Source: an uncultured Lysobacter sp. (GTDB lineage Bacteria; Pseudomonadota; Gammaproteobacteria; Xanthomonadales; Xanthomonadaceae). From it: a DNA stretch of 64,000 nucleotides. Within the stretch, counting starts at the first letter, position 1. Every line of letters starts with the position of its first letter. The position numbers were made by a program, and so were the translations under genes. The notes beneath the pieces are model-generated. The model had not been told where the DNA came from. It worked only from the letters and a program-made list of their open reading frames with translations, and ran no database searches. The DNA is taken from positions 45,419 to 109,418 of the forward strand of contig CAMLID010000005.1 of the NCBI GenBank assembly GCA_946480055.1, written 5' to 3'. Of the stretch, positions 19,009 through 27,298 are shown piece by piece.

Positions 19009-19539
19009 TCACAAGCCTTGCAACAATTGCGCGAACGCCTCGGCGCTGGCTTCGACGTGCGCCGACAGGCGATGGCTGTCGTCGACCAGCAGCACGCGCG
19101 CGCGGCGCGGATAGGCCCAGTCGACGACCTCCTGGGCCGGGATCAGTTCGTCGTCCCAGCCGTGCAGGATCGAGATCGGCACCGGCGCGGCTTCCAGGCG
19201 CGGCGCGGGCCCCATACGCACCGGCGGCGCCATCAGGAACAGACCGGCGACCGGCACCTGCAGCGACACCAGCCCGGAGATGTAGGCGCCGAGGCTGGAA
19301 CCGGCCAGCACCACCGGTCCGCGCTGCGCGGCCGCTTGGGCGAGCGCGAGCAGGCGCTGCAGCCGCTGCGGCACGTCGCCGAGTTCGCTGACCTGGCGGC
19401 ATGCGTCCAGATCGGTGTAGTCCGGACGCTCGTGGCTCCAGCCCAGACGCTGCGCGGCCTCGGCCAGGGCGGTGACCTTGGTCGCATCGGGGCCGCTTTC
19501 GAAGCCATGGGAAAGAATGCAGTGTCCGCGCGTGCTCAT
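19009..19539 (-). CDS. small alpha/beta-fold hydrolase
   Basis: A 176-residue hydrolase of the YqiA/RBBP9-like size class. It starts with [16 protein letters not shown] (a phosphate-loop-like HGxxS) and carries the nucleophile elbow in LAGSSLGAY, a probable acid in [10 protein letters not shown] and the histidine in DDSHRLS. No signal peptide, so it should be cytosolic. Substrate unknown. It lies between rlmKL and the MOSC gene on the same strand with gaps of about 70-100 nt. Confidence 0.85.
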   Translation of the reverse strand: MSTRGHCILSHGFESGPDATKVTALAEAAQRLGWSHERPDYTDLDACRQVSELGDVPQRLQRLLALAQAAAQRGPVVLAGSSLGAYISGLVSLQVPVAGLFLMAPPVRMGPAPRLEAAPVPISILHGWDDELIPAQEVVDWAYPRRARVLLVDDSHRLSAHVEASAEAFAQLLQGL

Positions 19540-19608
19540 GCGTGTCCGGGGTAGGTGTCGCGTCGTGGGGGAACGGTGCGGCGAGCGGTCGGCCAGTCGA
19601 TCGGCCTG

Positions 19609-20109
19609 TCAATCGGCCAGCACGACCAGCTCGTCGCCGCAGCGGATACGGCCGCCTTCGAGGATGCGCGCGCACAGGCCGCCGTGATTGCGCATGGCGT
19701 TGTAACCGCCCGGGCCGAGCGCATCTTCCATGCGCGAGCAGGGATCGCAGTCTTCGGTGCCTTCCAGCACGGCCTCGCCGAGACGGAAGCGGCGGCCCTT
19801 GAGCGCCACCAGCGGCAGCCCGGACACCACCACGTTACGGCGCAGCAGCGCCGGGTCCAGCGTATCGCGTCCGGCCAGCGCCGCGATCGCGGGCAGGTGC
19901 TCGGCCTGGATCAGGGTCACCCCGCGCTTGCCGCTGCCGCCGGCGTAGCGGTCGCCGACCAGGCCGATGCCGGTCTGTGCCAGCGCTTCCTCGACCGCCT
20001 GCATCGGCACATCGCGCTTGGGACGCAGCCCGATCCACTCCACCCGGCCGGGGCGCGGCAGGTTGGCCATCAGGCGGCCGAGTGCGGAGTCGGCGGGCGG
20101 CAGGGACAT
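19609..20109 (-). CDS. MOSC domain protein
   Basis: A 166-residue MOSC-domain protein. The MOSC fold binds sulfur or molybdenum cofactor ligands in enzymes such as YiiM and mARC; here it stands alone. Recognisable parts: GRVEWIGLRPKRD at the start, VGDRYAGGSGKRGVTLIQAEHL, RRNVVVSGLPLVALKGRRF, and the cysteine-bearing EDCDPCSRMED. The ATG at 20109 is chosen over an upstream in-frame codon at 20142 since it gives the usual length. It may detoxify N-hydroxylated bases or handle a thiol cofactor; this is not decided by sequence. Confidence 0.88.
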   Translation of the reverse strand: MSLPPADSALGRLMANLPRPGRVEWIGLRPKRDVPMQAVEEALAQTGIGLVGDRYAGGSGKRGVTLIQAEHLPAIAALAGRDTLDPALLRRNVVVSGLPLVALKGRRFRLGEAVLEGTEDCDPCSRMEDALGPGGYNAMRNHGGLCARILEGGRIRCGDELVVLAD

Positions 20110-20150
20110 GACGGGCTCCGGTGCGAAGGCGAATGTTAGCATCCGCCCCC

Positions 20151-20744
20151 ATGCCGCCCCTTCCGACCCTGCGCGTGGAACCGCTGCCCTACGAGGCCCT
20201 GCTGGAGGCGCGCGGCGCAGAATCGGTGGACCTGGTGGTGATCCATTGCACCGAACTGCCGGACCTGGCGACCGCTCGCGAATACGGCGAACGGGTGCTC
20301 TACCCCGCTTCCGGCACCGGCAACAGCGGCCACTATTACGTCGACCGCGACGGCAGCGTGCACCGCTACGTCGAGCCGCTGCGCAGCGCCCACCACACCC
20401 GCGGCTACAACCCGCGCTCGGTCGGGATCGAACTGGTCAACACCGGCCGCTACCCGAACTGGCTGGACTCGCGCCATCAGGCCATGGACGAGGCCTACAC
20501 CCCGGCCCAGATCGACGCCCTGATAGACCTGCTGGCCGAGCTGCGCGCGCAACTGCCCGCACTGCGCTGGATCGCCGGCCACGAAGACCTGGACACGACC
20601 CGGGTCGAAGCCAGCGACGACCCGACGGTGCTGGTGCAGCGCAAGCTCGATCCGGGGCCGCAGTTCCCGTGGGCGCAGGTGCTGGATGCCTGCGGGCTGG
20701 AACGGCTGCCGGCGGAAGCGGGCTCCGAGGCCGGCGCGGCCTAG
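20151..20744 (+). CDS. N-acetylmuramoyl-L-alanine amidase (AmpD-like)
   Basis: A 197-residue Amidase_2-domain protein. Zinc ligands of the family are visible: H32 in LVVIHCTE, H in AGHEDLDTTRV, and D in KLDPGPQFPW; the GIELVNTG strand and YYVDRDGSVHRYV also match. There is no signal peptide, so it is likely cytoplasmic and may act on anhydro-muropeptides in recycling, as AmpD does. Divergent from the MOSC gene with 41 nt between starts. Confidence 0.88.
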   Translation: MPPLPTLRVEPLPYEALLEARGAESVDLVVIHCTELPDLATAREYGERVLYPASGTGNSGHYYVDRDGSVHRYVEPLRSAHHTRGYNPRSVGIELVNTGRYPNWLDSRHQAMDEAYTPAQIDALIDLLAELRAQLPALRWIAGHEDLDTTRVEASDDPTVLVQRKLDPGPQFPWAQVLDACGLERLPAEAGSEAGAA

Positions 20745-20875
20745 CTTCCGGCAGACAACGGCGTCGCGCCGCACGATCTCGGCCCACGCCGCTCCCGCAG
20801 CGACCGTCTGCGCGGGCCCGCAACGACCGCGCCGTATACTTCCAGGCCGTACCGACCCGGCCGAAACCGCGCCCC

Positions 20876-21775
20876 ATGACCTCATCTCCCGTCTCCGAAC
20901 TGATCGAACTGCTGTCGCTGGAGCGGCTGGAGGACAACCTGTTCCGCGGCCAAAGCCGCGACATCGGCACCAAATACGTGTTCGGCGGCCAGGTGCTGGG
21001 GCAGGCGCTGTCGGCGGCGCAGGCCACGCTGGAAGCGCCGCGCAGCGCGCATTCGCTGCACGCCTATTTCCTCAAGGCCGGCGACATCGAGGCCCCGATC
21101 GTCTACCAGGCCGACCGCACCCGCGACGGCGGCAGTTTCTCGGTGCGCCGGGTCACCGCGATCCAGCACGGCCAGCCGATCTTCTTCCTCGCCGCCTCGT
21201 TCCAGAAAGACGAGGACGGCGGCGAGCATCAGCTGTCGATGCCGGAAGTGCCCAAGCCCGAAGACATCGCCCCCGCGCCGGCGGTGCCGCCGGAAGTGAT
21301 GGCGACGCTGCCGACCAAGATCCAGCGCTGGTTGTCGCGACAGGGGCCGTTCGAATTCCGCCACGTCTATCCGCGCGACGAGCTCAACCCGCCCAAGCGC
21401 CCGCCCTACCAGCAGGTCTGGTTCCGTCTGAGCGAACCGGTCGGTGACGCGCCGGAACTGCACCGCGCGCTGCTGGCCTATGCCTCGGACTTCCACCTGC
21501 TCGGCACCGCGACCTTCCCGCACGGGATCAGCTACTACCAGCCCAACGTGCAGATGGCCTCGCTGGATCACGCGCTGTGGTTCCACCGCCCGTTCCGCGC
21601 CGACGACTGGCTGCTGTATTCGATCGACAGCCCCAGCGCCCAGGGCGGGCGCGGCCTGGCGCGCGGACAGATCTTCGACCGCAACGGCCGCCTGGTCGCG
21701 AGCACAGCGCAGGAAGGCCTGATCCGTGTAGTGCAGGACGCCACGGCGGCCGCGCACGTGCCGTCGAAGGACTGA
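20876..21775 (+). CDS. tesB: acyl-CoA thioesterase II
   Basis: A 299-residue double-hotdog thioesterase that hydrolyses acyl-CoA to free acid and CoA. Catalytic-site segments of TesB are present: FGGQVLGQAL in the first hotdog, YASDFHLLGTATFPHG with the catalytic aspartate, and STAQEGLIR with the glutamine. The start is at MTSSPVSELIELLSLERL. The following gene begins one base after the stop, so they are probably co-translated. Confidence 0.95.
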   Translation: MTSSPVSELIELLSLERLEDNLFRGQSRDIGTKYVFGGQVLGQALSAAQATLEAPRSAHSLHAYFLKAGDIEAPIVYQADRTRDGGSFSVRRVTAIQHGQPIFFLAASFQKDEDGGEHQLSMPEVPKPEDIAPAPAVPPEVMATLPTKIQRWLSRQGPFEFRHVYPRDELNPPKRPPYQQVWFRLSEPVGDAPELHRALLAYASDFHLLGTATFPHGISYYQPNVQMASLDHALWFHRPFRADDWLLYSIDSPSAQGGRGLARGQIFDRNGRLVASTAQEGLIRVVQDATAAAHVPSKD

Positions 21776-21776
21776 G

Positions 21777-22613
21777 ATGAGACAGGTCTTCTCCAGCGCC
21801 CGTCTGGAAAACGTCGAGTCGGTCGCGCAGATGCTGCGCGATGCCGATATCGAAGTACGGGTCACCAACAACCGTTCCTACAAGGGCAATCGCCGCAGCG
21901 GTTTCAGCTACAGCGACAACGACTCGCCCAAGCCCGCGGTGTGGGTGGTGAAGTCCGAGGACCAGGTGCGCGCGCGCGAAATCCTGCGCGCCGCCGGTCT
22001 GATCGACTCCACCCGCGGCGGCGAAGGTTATTCGGCGATCAGTTTCCGCGCGCCCGAACAGGCCGCGCCCGGCCGCACGCCGGCGCAGCGGCGCGCGTTC
22101 CGGATCAAGCTGGCGCTGATCGGCGTGATCGTGGTGGTGCTGGCGATGGCGATCGTGCATTCGCTCAGCGAAGACCCGGCCGAGACCGCGCTGACCAAGC
22201 ACCCGCTCGACGGCTCGGTCGCGGCGATTCCGCAACCGCTGGCCGCGGCGGTGTTCGCCCAGGAACTGGGCAAGGCCGCGCCCATCGACACCCTGTGCCT
22301 GTCGATCGACGGCAAGGACGTGTCCAAGGCCATGATCGACGCGATGCAGGCGCAGCTGCGCGGCCGCCGCGTGGTGCCGCTGTCGGAATGCGTGCGCATC
22401 GCCGACGACGCCCAGGGCAGCGTGCACCGCGCCTCCGGGCATGCGGCGCTGCTGGTCGACGTCAAGGCGTTCCGGCCGCAGACGCGCGAATCCGGGCGGA
22501 TCGAGTACGAGGCGTATCACCACCGCATGTCGGCGTCGTACAAGACGCTGGAAGTGAAGTCGGTGGACGGGCGCTGGCAGGTGGTGCGGACGATCAAGCA
22601 CGTGGCGATGTAA
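21777..22613 (+). CDS. DUF2007-like membrane protein
   Basis: A 278-residue protein. Residues 1-75 look like the DUF2007 fold (RQVFSSARLENVESVAQMLRDADIEV ... VWVVKSEDQVRAREILRAAGL), thought to be a signal-transducing or PII-like module. A single membrane helix follows at about 108-126 (LALIGVIVVVLAMAIVH), then a soluble domain of about 150 residues with a pair of cysteines, presumably periplasmic. Homologues in xanthomonads have been called pathogenicity-like without clear proof. It starts one base after tesB ends. Confidence 0.8.
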   Translation: MRQVFSSARLENVESVAQMLRDADIEVRVTNNRSYKGNRRSGFSYSDNDSPKPAVWVVKSEDQVRAREILRAAGLIDSTRGGEGYSAISFRAPEQAAPGRTPAQRRAFRIKLALIGVIVVVLAMAIVHSLSEDPAETALTKHPLDGSVAAIPQPLAAAVFAQELGKAAPIDTLCLSIDGKDVSKAMIDAMQAQLRGRRVVPLSECVRIADDAQGSVHRASGHAALLVDVKAFRPQTRESGRIEYEAYHHRMSASYKTLEVKSVDGRWQVVRTIKHVAM

Positions 22614-22656
22614 GCGACGTAGGGCGGCGAGCCATAGCGGGCCGCCCGCGTCGTCC

Positions 22657-22739
22657 GTAGGGTGCGACGACAACCGCACCATCACGATGGATCGCAGCGG
22701 GCGCGGCGGTGTGGTTCGCATACGCTCACCGCACCCTAC
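22657..22739. repeat. repeat bounded by GTAGGGTGCG / CGCACCCTAC
   Basis: An 83-bp element with perfect 10-bp terminal inverted repeats (22657-22666 and 22730-22739) and an inner imperfect pair AACCGCACC / GGTGTGGTT. It has the look of a dispersed xanthomonad repeat able to fold into one long hairpin. It lies in the 405-nt gap between the DUF2007-like gene and the microprotein ORF; the rest of that gap (22740-23018) shows no gene. Confidence 0.65.
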
Positions 22740-23018
22740 GGCCGTCGTTGCGCATGCAGATGTCCCGCGCCGCGCCATGGCCCGTTCGTGGTGAGCCCGT
22801 CGGGCCATGGACGGGGCGCCCGCGCCGGTCCGAAAAGCCCATCCTCCCCAACCCGCCCGGCCAGCAGGCATCGCCTGCCGGGGTTCCGCCGCGCCCCAAC
22901 CTGTGGTTCGTAGACGCACGGCTTCACCTTTCCAACTCAGGGAGCGAAGAGCCAGCCGCGTCGGTCACATTCCCTGCCTACGCGCGTCTCGGTCCAGGCA
23001 CCCCAGCCCGGACCTGCC

Positions 23019-23189
23019 ATGACGACCCCGTCTCCCCGCGCCTACGCCTGCCTCGCCTTCTGCGCCGTCCTCGATGCCCTGGGCCCGCTGAGCGTCGCCG
23101 CGATCGCCGTCGCACTCGCTATCCTGGGCGCGCTCGACGGCCGTCCGACCGTCGCCGACCTGCACGCCTGCCTGAGCTGCCTGCGTTGA
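23019..23189 (+). CDS. 56-residue hydrophobic microprotein
   Basis: Short ORF starting MTTPSPRAYACLAFCAVLDA and ending LHACLSCLR. The central stretch PLSVAAIAVALAILGAL is a plausible single membrane helix, with two cysteines before it and two after (C-x2-C close to the end). All but six codons end in G or C, as in real genes here, which supports coding. It ends 8 nt before the sigma-factor start, so co-expression is likely. The ribosome-binding site is weak (GGA). Function unknown; a modulator of the neighbouring sigma factor is a guess. Confidence 0.55.
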   Translation: MTTPSPRAYACLAFCAVLDALGPLSVAAIAVALAILGALDGRPTVADLHACLSCLR

Positions 23190-23197
23190 ACGCCGCC

Positions 23198-24340
23198 ATG
23201 AACGCCGATGTCCTGATCGCCAGCATCGACGCCGACCTGCACGCCGCGGCCGCGGGCGACCGTGCCGCGTATTCGCGCATCGTCGCGTCCTGCCAGAACT
23301 CGGTCACGGCGATCGCCCTGGCGATCGTGCGCGACGTGCCGGCCAGCGAGGACATCGCGCAGGAGGCCTTCCTCAGCGCCTGGCAAAACCTGCGCCGGCT
23401 GCAGAGCCCGTCCAGCTTCCTGCCCTGGCTGCGCCAGATCACCCGCAACCTCGCCCGCGACCATCTGCGCAGCCAGCGACGCGCGCCGCGCGGCGTGGAC
23501 GACGTCGAAGCCGCGATCGAAGCCGCGGCCGATCCGCATCCCAATCCGTGCGAGCAACTGCTCGACGACGAACGCCAGACCATGGCCGTGGAACTGATCT
23601 CGGCCCTGCCCGACGACAGCCGCGAAGTGCTGTTGCTGTACTACCGCGAAGGCCAGAGCTCGCAACAGGTCGCCACCTTGCTCGGGCTCAGCGACGCGGC
23701 GGTGCGCAAACGGCTGTCGCGCGCGCGCGCCACCGTGCGCGCGGAGCTGCTGGCGCGCTTCGGCCGCTTCGCCCTCGACAGCGCGCCCTCGGTCGCGTTC
23801 ACCGGCATGGTCGCGACCGCGCTCGCGATCGCCAGCCCGCCGGCCGCCGCGGCCGGTCTGCTCGGCGCCGGCGCGGCCGCCGGCGCCAAGACCCTGGGCC
23901 AGGTCGTGCTGGGCGCGGCCGGCAGCATCGCCTTCGCGATGGTGGCCGCGTTCGCCGGCATCTACCTGAGCCTGCGCAAGCAGCTCAAGGGCGCGATCGA
24001 CGACGCCGAGCGCACCGCGCTGATCCGCAGCGCAGTGATCTGCGCGCTGGTCTCGATCGGCTTCGTCGTGGCGCTGTTGCTGGCCAGCCACTACACCCGC
24101 GGCTGGCTCGGACCGACCGTGGCGACCCTGGTCTTCATGGCCGTGGTGCTATGGCAGACCGCGGTCGTGCAGCCGCGCATCCTGCGCCGCCGGCACGCGC
24201 AGGAAGCGCAGCACGATGCGGCCGCGGCGATGCGGCGGCGGCGATGCGAGCGCATCCAGGCCTGGATCGGCGTGGTGGTCGGCATAGGTTGCGGCCTGGC
24301 CGGATTGATCTTCGGCCTGATCGAATCCGGCCGGCTCTGA
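23198..24340 (+). CDS. ECF-type sigma factor with C-terminal membrane domain
   Basis: A 380-residue protein. Region sigma2 is at about 25-90 (AYSRIVASCQNSVTAIALAI, EDIAQEAFLSAWQNL) and sigma4 at about 130-180 (LPDDSREVLLLYYREG, QVATLLGLSDAAVRKRLSRA). After residue 190 come about 190 residues with four or five hydrophobic helices (among them LGAAGSIAFAMVAAFAGIYL, AVICALVSIGFVVALLLASH, VATLVFMAVVLW, GVVVGIGCGLAGLIFGL) separated by a charged helix. No anti-sigma gene is adjacent, so the membrane part may itself hold the factor inactive. ATG 23198 gives the natural start MNADVLIASIDADLHAAAAG. Confidence 0.85.
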   Translation: MNADVLIASIDADLHAAAAGDRAAYSRIVASCQNSVTAIALAIVRDVPASEDIAQEAFLSAWQNLRRLQSPSSFLPWLRQITRNLARDHLRSQRRAPRGVDDVEAAIEAAADPHPNPCEQLLDDERQTMAVELISALPDDSREVLLLYYREGQSSQQVATLLGLSDAAVRKRLSRARATVRAELLARFGRFALDSAPSVAFTGMVATALAIASPPAAAAGLLGAGAAAGAKTLGQVVLGAAGSIAFAMVAAFAGIYLSLRKQLKGAIDDAERTALIRSAVICALVSIGFVVALLLASHYTRGWLGPTVATLVFMAVVLWQTAVVQPRILRRRHAQEAQHDAAAAMRRRRCERIQAWIGVVVGIGCGLAGLIFGLIESGRL

Positions 24341-24380
24341 CACCGCGCCATCGCGGTCTCCGGCATGGAAGCGGCGCGCG

Positions 24381-24412
24381 AAAAAAACCCGTGCCGCGGG
24401 ACGCGGCACGGG
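24381..24412 (-). terminator. Rho-independent terminator of the EF-hand gene
   Basis: Perfect 11-bp stem (24388-24398 with 24402-24412), 3-nt loop, followed on the minus strand by seven T residues. Confidence 0.9.
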
Positions 24413-24489
24413 AATCTGGAGGGGCAAACCTTCCATTACTGCTGGGTACCGCGGGTGCAACGCAAAACGGTGGTGCGAGCGGCCAAGCC

Positions 24490-25125
24490 TCAGCGATGCG
24501 GGCCGTGGCGCAGGTCGTCGCGCGTCAGGTAGCCGTCGCGGTCCTCGTCCATGAAAGCGAAGGCCTTGGCCAGGCGCGGCATCTTCTCGCCGACCTCGAC
24601 CTTGCTCAGCTTGCCGTCGTGGTTGAGGTCCGCCTCGGCGAAGCGCTGGTCGAAGCGCTTGGCGCGCTCGGCTTCGCGCTGCGGGCGCTCGCGCTCGTGG
24701 AAGGCGCGCAGTTCGCTGCGCACCACATAGCCGTCGCGGTTGCTGTCGATCTGGGCGAACTTGTCGCCCAGCTTCGGCAGCTTGGCGGCCTCGGCCTTGC
24801 TGATGCGGCCGTCGCCGTCGGCGTCGGCGGAGATCAGCCCACCCATGCCGCCGTGGCGGCCGCGATGGCCGTCTTTACCGCCATGGCCGTGCCGGGACGG
24901 GCGCTCGTCGGCGCTGAGGCGACCGTCGCCGTTCTTGTCGAGGGCGTCGAATTTCTCGGCCAGACGCGGCATCGCGGCGGCTTCGCTGCGATCGATCGCG
25001 CCGTCTTTGTTGCTGTCCAACGACGGGCGCGCCGGATGGCCGGCACCCGGATCCTGCGGCGCGGCCAGGGCGGCGCCGGCGACAGCGGCCGCCAGCGCGG
25101 CGACCAGCAAGGTAGAACGTTTCAT
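24490..25125 (-). CDS. exported six-EF-hand calcium-binding protein
   Basis: A 211-residue protein with a signal peptide (STLLVAALAAAVAGAALA|AP). Six EF-hand loops are readable: DSNKDGAIDRSE, DKNGDGRLSADE, DADGDGRISKAE, DSNRDGYVVRSE, DLNHDGKLSKVE and DEDRDGYLTRDD, each with Asp at position 1 and an acidic residue at position 12. A His/Gly-rich linker (RHGHGGKDGHRGRHGG) separates hands 2 and 3 and might bind metal ions. Expected in the periplasm or outside the cell as a Ca2+ buffer or sensor. Monocistronic with its own terminator. Confidence 0.9.
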   Translation of the reverse strand: MKRSTLLVAALAAAVAGAALAAPQDPGAGHPARPSLDSNKDGAIDRSEAAAMPRLAEKFDALDKNGDGRLSADERPSRHGHGGKDGHRGRHGGMGGLISADADGDGRISKAEAAKLPKLGDKFAQIDSNRDGYVVRSELRAFHERERPQREAERAKRFDQRFAEADLNHDGKLSKVEVGEKMPRLAKAFAFMDEDRDGYLTRDDLRHGPHR

Positions 25126-25266
25126 TGCGGTGGCTCCTGCTTGAGCGCCGGGCGGCGCCGATGCAGTGGTCAACGCCCCGGCCCGCGCTCGGTTGACACG
25201 ACTTGCACCGAAATATGAACGAAAGAACCTCGCGCGGCGGCCCTGCGACGGCGCTATGCTCACGCC

Positions 25267-26010
25267 ATGGGCACCCAACCGCAGCCTGAAAGCGAGGATC
25301 TGCGCCTGTTCCACACCGGCGAGCACGCCTGCGGCTATTGGCCGGAGCGCGTCGCCCGCGACCTGGTGCTGGACCCGCGCGATCCGCGCCTGCGCACCTG
25401 GTACCCGCATGCCCTGGGCTGGGGTTTCCGCCGCTCCGGCGACATCGTCTACCGCCCGCACTGCGCCGGTTGCCGCGCCTGCGTGGCGGTGCGCATTCCG
25501 GTCGACCGTTTCCAACCCGACCGTAGCCAACGCCGCTGCCTGGCGCGCAACGCCGATGTCGAGATGCGCGTGCGTCCTGCCGAACGCACCGAAGAACACC
25601 TGGCGCTGTACCGCCGTTATCTGGCCGCGCGCCATGCCGGCGGCGGCATGGACGGCCACGGTGCGGCGGAGTTCGACCAGTTCCTGATCGGCAGTTGGAG
25701 CGAAGGCCGCTTCCTGGAGTTGCGCGAGCATCGCCGCCTGCTCGCAGTCGCGGTCACCGACGTCGTCGAGACCGCACTGTCGGCGGTCTATACGTTCTAC
25801 GAACCCGATGAAGCCGATCGCGGGCTGGGCACGTTGGCGGTCCTGCGCCAAATCGAATGGGCCAAGCGCGAACGCCGCGAACATCTGTACCTGGGTTACT
25901 GGATCGCCGGCCATCCGAAGATGGACTACAAGCGCCGCTATCGCCCGCTGGAAGGCTTCGACGGACACGAGTGGCGCGACCTCGACGCGCACGACTTCAT
26001 CAGGCTGTAA
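25267..26010 (+). CDS. bpt: aspartate/glutamate leucyltransferase (N-end rule)
   Basis: A 247-residue ATE-family aminoacyl-tRNA-protein transferase. Bacterial Bpt transfers leucine from Leu-tRNA to N-terminal Asp or Glu, marking proteins for ClpS/ClpAP. The conserved N-terminal cluster [16 protein letters not shown] and the block [21 protein letters not shown] with several cysteines are diagnostic, as are the C-terminal [15 protein letters not shown] and FRRSG motifs. Length is as expected. Isolated gene. Confidence 0.95.
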   Translation: MGTQPQPESEDLRLFHTGEHACGYWPERVARDLVLDPRDPRLRTWYPHALGWGFRRSGDIVYRPHCAGCRACVAVRIPVDRFQPDRSQRRCLARNADVEMRVRPAERTEEHLALYRRYLAARHAGGGMDGHGAAEFDQFLIGSWSEGRFLELREHRRLLAVAVTDVVETALSAVYTFYEPDEADRGLGTLAVLRQIEWAKRERREHLYLGYWIAGHPKMDYKRRYRPLEGFDGHEWRDLDAHDFIRL

Positions 26011-26121
26011 CCGAGTTCCTTTACATAGGCATGGAATTCGGACCGGCGCGCTCAGCGACGCCGGCCGGATGCGACGCGGCGACGGATCCCGCGCCCCTCG
26101 ACTTGCTGCGAGCCCATCGCC

Positions 26122-26451
26122 ATGAACGCCCAACCCTGGACCCTGGCCGCCACCGCGGCCGTTACTGTGCTGATCGCCGCCTGCTCGTCCGCCAGCGGCA
26201 GCGGCGGCAAGATCGACGATGAGGTCGGCGTCGTGCAGTGCGACGAGTACCTGGCCAAGGTCGCGACCTGCATCAACGAAAAAGTCCCCGAGGCCCAGCG
26301 CCTGCAACTGCGCACCGACGTGTCCGCCGAATACGCGACCTGGAAGGAAGCGACCGCCAACCCGACCCATCGCGCCGCGTTGCCGCAGGCCTGCGCGATC
26401 GCACAGGAACAGGCCAAGGACGAGTACGCGCGCTACGGCTGCGCGATGTGA
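26122..26451 (+). CDS. small cysteine-containing lipoprotein, copy 1
   Basis: A 109-residue lipoprotein (lipobox IAAC, residue C21). After a short Ser/Gly linker, a 70-residue domain has cysteines in the pattern QCDEYLAKVATCINEKVPE ... LPQACAIAQEQ ... YGCAM, i.e. four Cys that could make two disulfides. The same domain occurs in the gene at 26705, so this is one half of a tandem duplication. Function not recognised; probably periplasmic and membrane-anchored. Confidence 0.8.
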   Translation: MNAQPWTLAATAAVTVLIAACSSASGSGGKIDDEVGVVQCDEYLAKVATCINEKVPEAQRLQLRTDVSAEYATWKEATANPTHRAALPQACAIAQEQAKDEYARYGCAM

Positions 26452-26704
26452 TCGCGACGGCCGGCGCGAGTCGCGCGATCGCGGCATCGGTGCCGGTCGC
26501 CGATGCCCGCGCGGCGGCCGTATCGCGCAGTGCGATTGTCCTCTAGACATCGGTTATCTTGGGCGGTCGCGCGTAGCGATTTTACGAGTCGCTAACACAG
26601 AGTCCTCCCGACTCGTGTACCTAGTGGCCCGTCGTCTACGCACGACCGAGTCGGCACTGTGTTTGGCATGGAGCCGCCGCCTACCACTCTTATGGGGATA
26701 TTTA
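26452..26704 (+). promoter_or_regulatory. leader region of the second lipoprotein, possible RNA structure
   Basis: About 250 nt without a gene, less GC-rich than its surroundings in the second half. ACACAGAGTC (26595-26604) and GACTCGTGT (26610-26618) can pair; GAGTC recurs at 26586 and 26648, giving alternative pairings. I see no clear -10/-35. Confidence 0.3.
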
Positions 26705-27142
26705 ATGAAGCACACCGCTCTGATCCTGGCCGCGGCCATCACCCTGGCGCTTGCCGCCTGCACCAAGCCGGCCGACAAGCCGGCCGATACCGCCGCACCC
26801 GCGGCCACCACCGAAACCCCGGCCGCCGCCGATCCGGCCGCTGCCCCCGCCGCTGACACGGCCGCCGCCCCGGCTGCGACCGATGCCGCCGCTCCGGTCG
26901 CCGCCGCCGACAGCGTCGGTATCCCCGAGTGCGACGACTACCTGACCAAGGTCTCCGCCTGCCTGACCGACAAGGTGCCGGCCGAGCAGCGCGCGATGTT
27001 CCAGACCGGTCTGGATTCCAGCCGCACCGCGTGGAAGCAGGCGGCCGCGAACCCGGCCTCCAAGGCTTCGCTGGCCCAGGCCTGCTCGACCGCACTGGCG
27101 CAGTCCAAGACCCAGTTCAGCGCGTTCGGCTGCACCCTGTAA
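26705..27142 (+). CDS. small cysteine-containing lipoprotein, copy 2
   Basis: A 145-residue lipoprotein: signal MKHTALILAAAITLALAAC with lipobox LAAC (C19), then a low-complexity Ala/Pro/Asp/Thr linker of about 50 residues, then the four-Cys domain ECDDYLTKVSACLTDKVP ... LAQACSTALAQ ... FGCTL. The domain aligns without gaps to copy 1 at 26122, including the spacing of all four Cys and the AxWKxAxANP core. The linker probably spans periplasm or wall. A strong terminator follows. Function unknown. Confidence 0.82.
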   Translation: MKHTALILAAAITLALAACTKPADKPADTAAPAATTETPAAADPAAAPAADTAAAPAATDAAAPVAAADSVGIPECDDYLTKVSACLTDKVPAEQRAMFQTGLDSSRTAWKQAAANPASKASLAQACSTALAQSKTQFSAFGCTL

Positions 27143-27166
27143 GACCAGCTGCATCGCTCGACCCGA

Positions 27167-27193
27167 CGCCCCGGTTCGCCGGGGCGTTTTCTT
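27167..27193 (+). terminator. Rho-independent terminator
   Basis: Perfect 8-bp stem CGCCCCGG/CCGGGGCG with a TTCG tetraloop, followed by TTTTCTTT, 24 nt after the stop of the second lipoprotein gene. Confidence 0.95.
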
Positions 27194-27298
27194 TGCGGCC
27201 GATTCTTTGCAGCCGTCCGCCCCGCGCGCGCTCGACCCTGGCTATCGGCCCGGCGCAGCAAGCGGCCTGTCATCGCCCGCGCACGCACGCATGCCATC

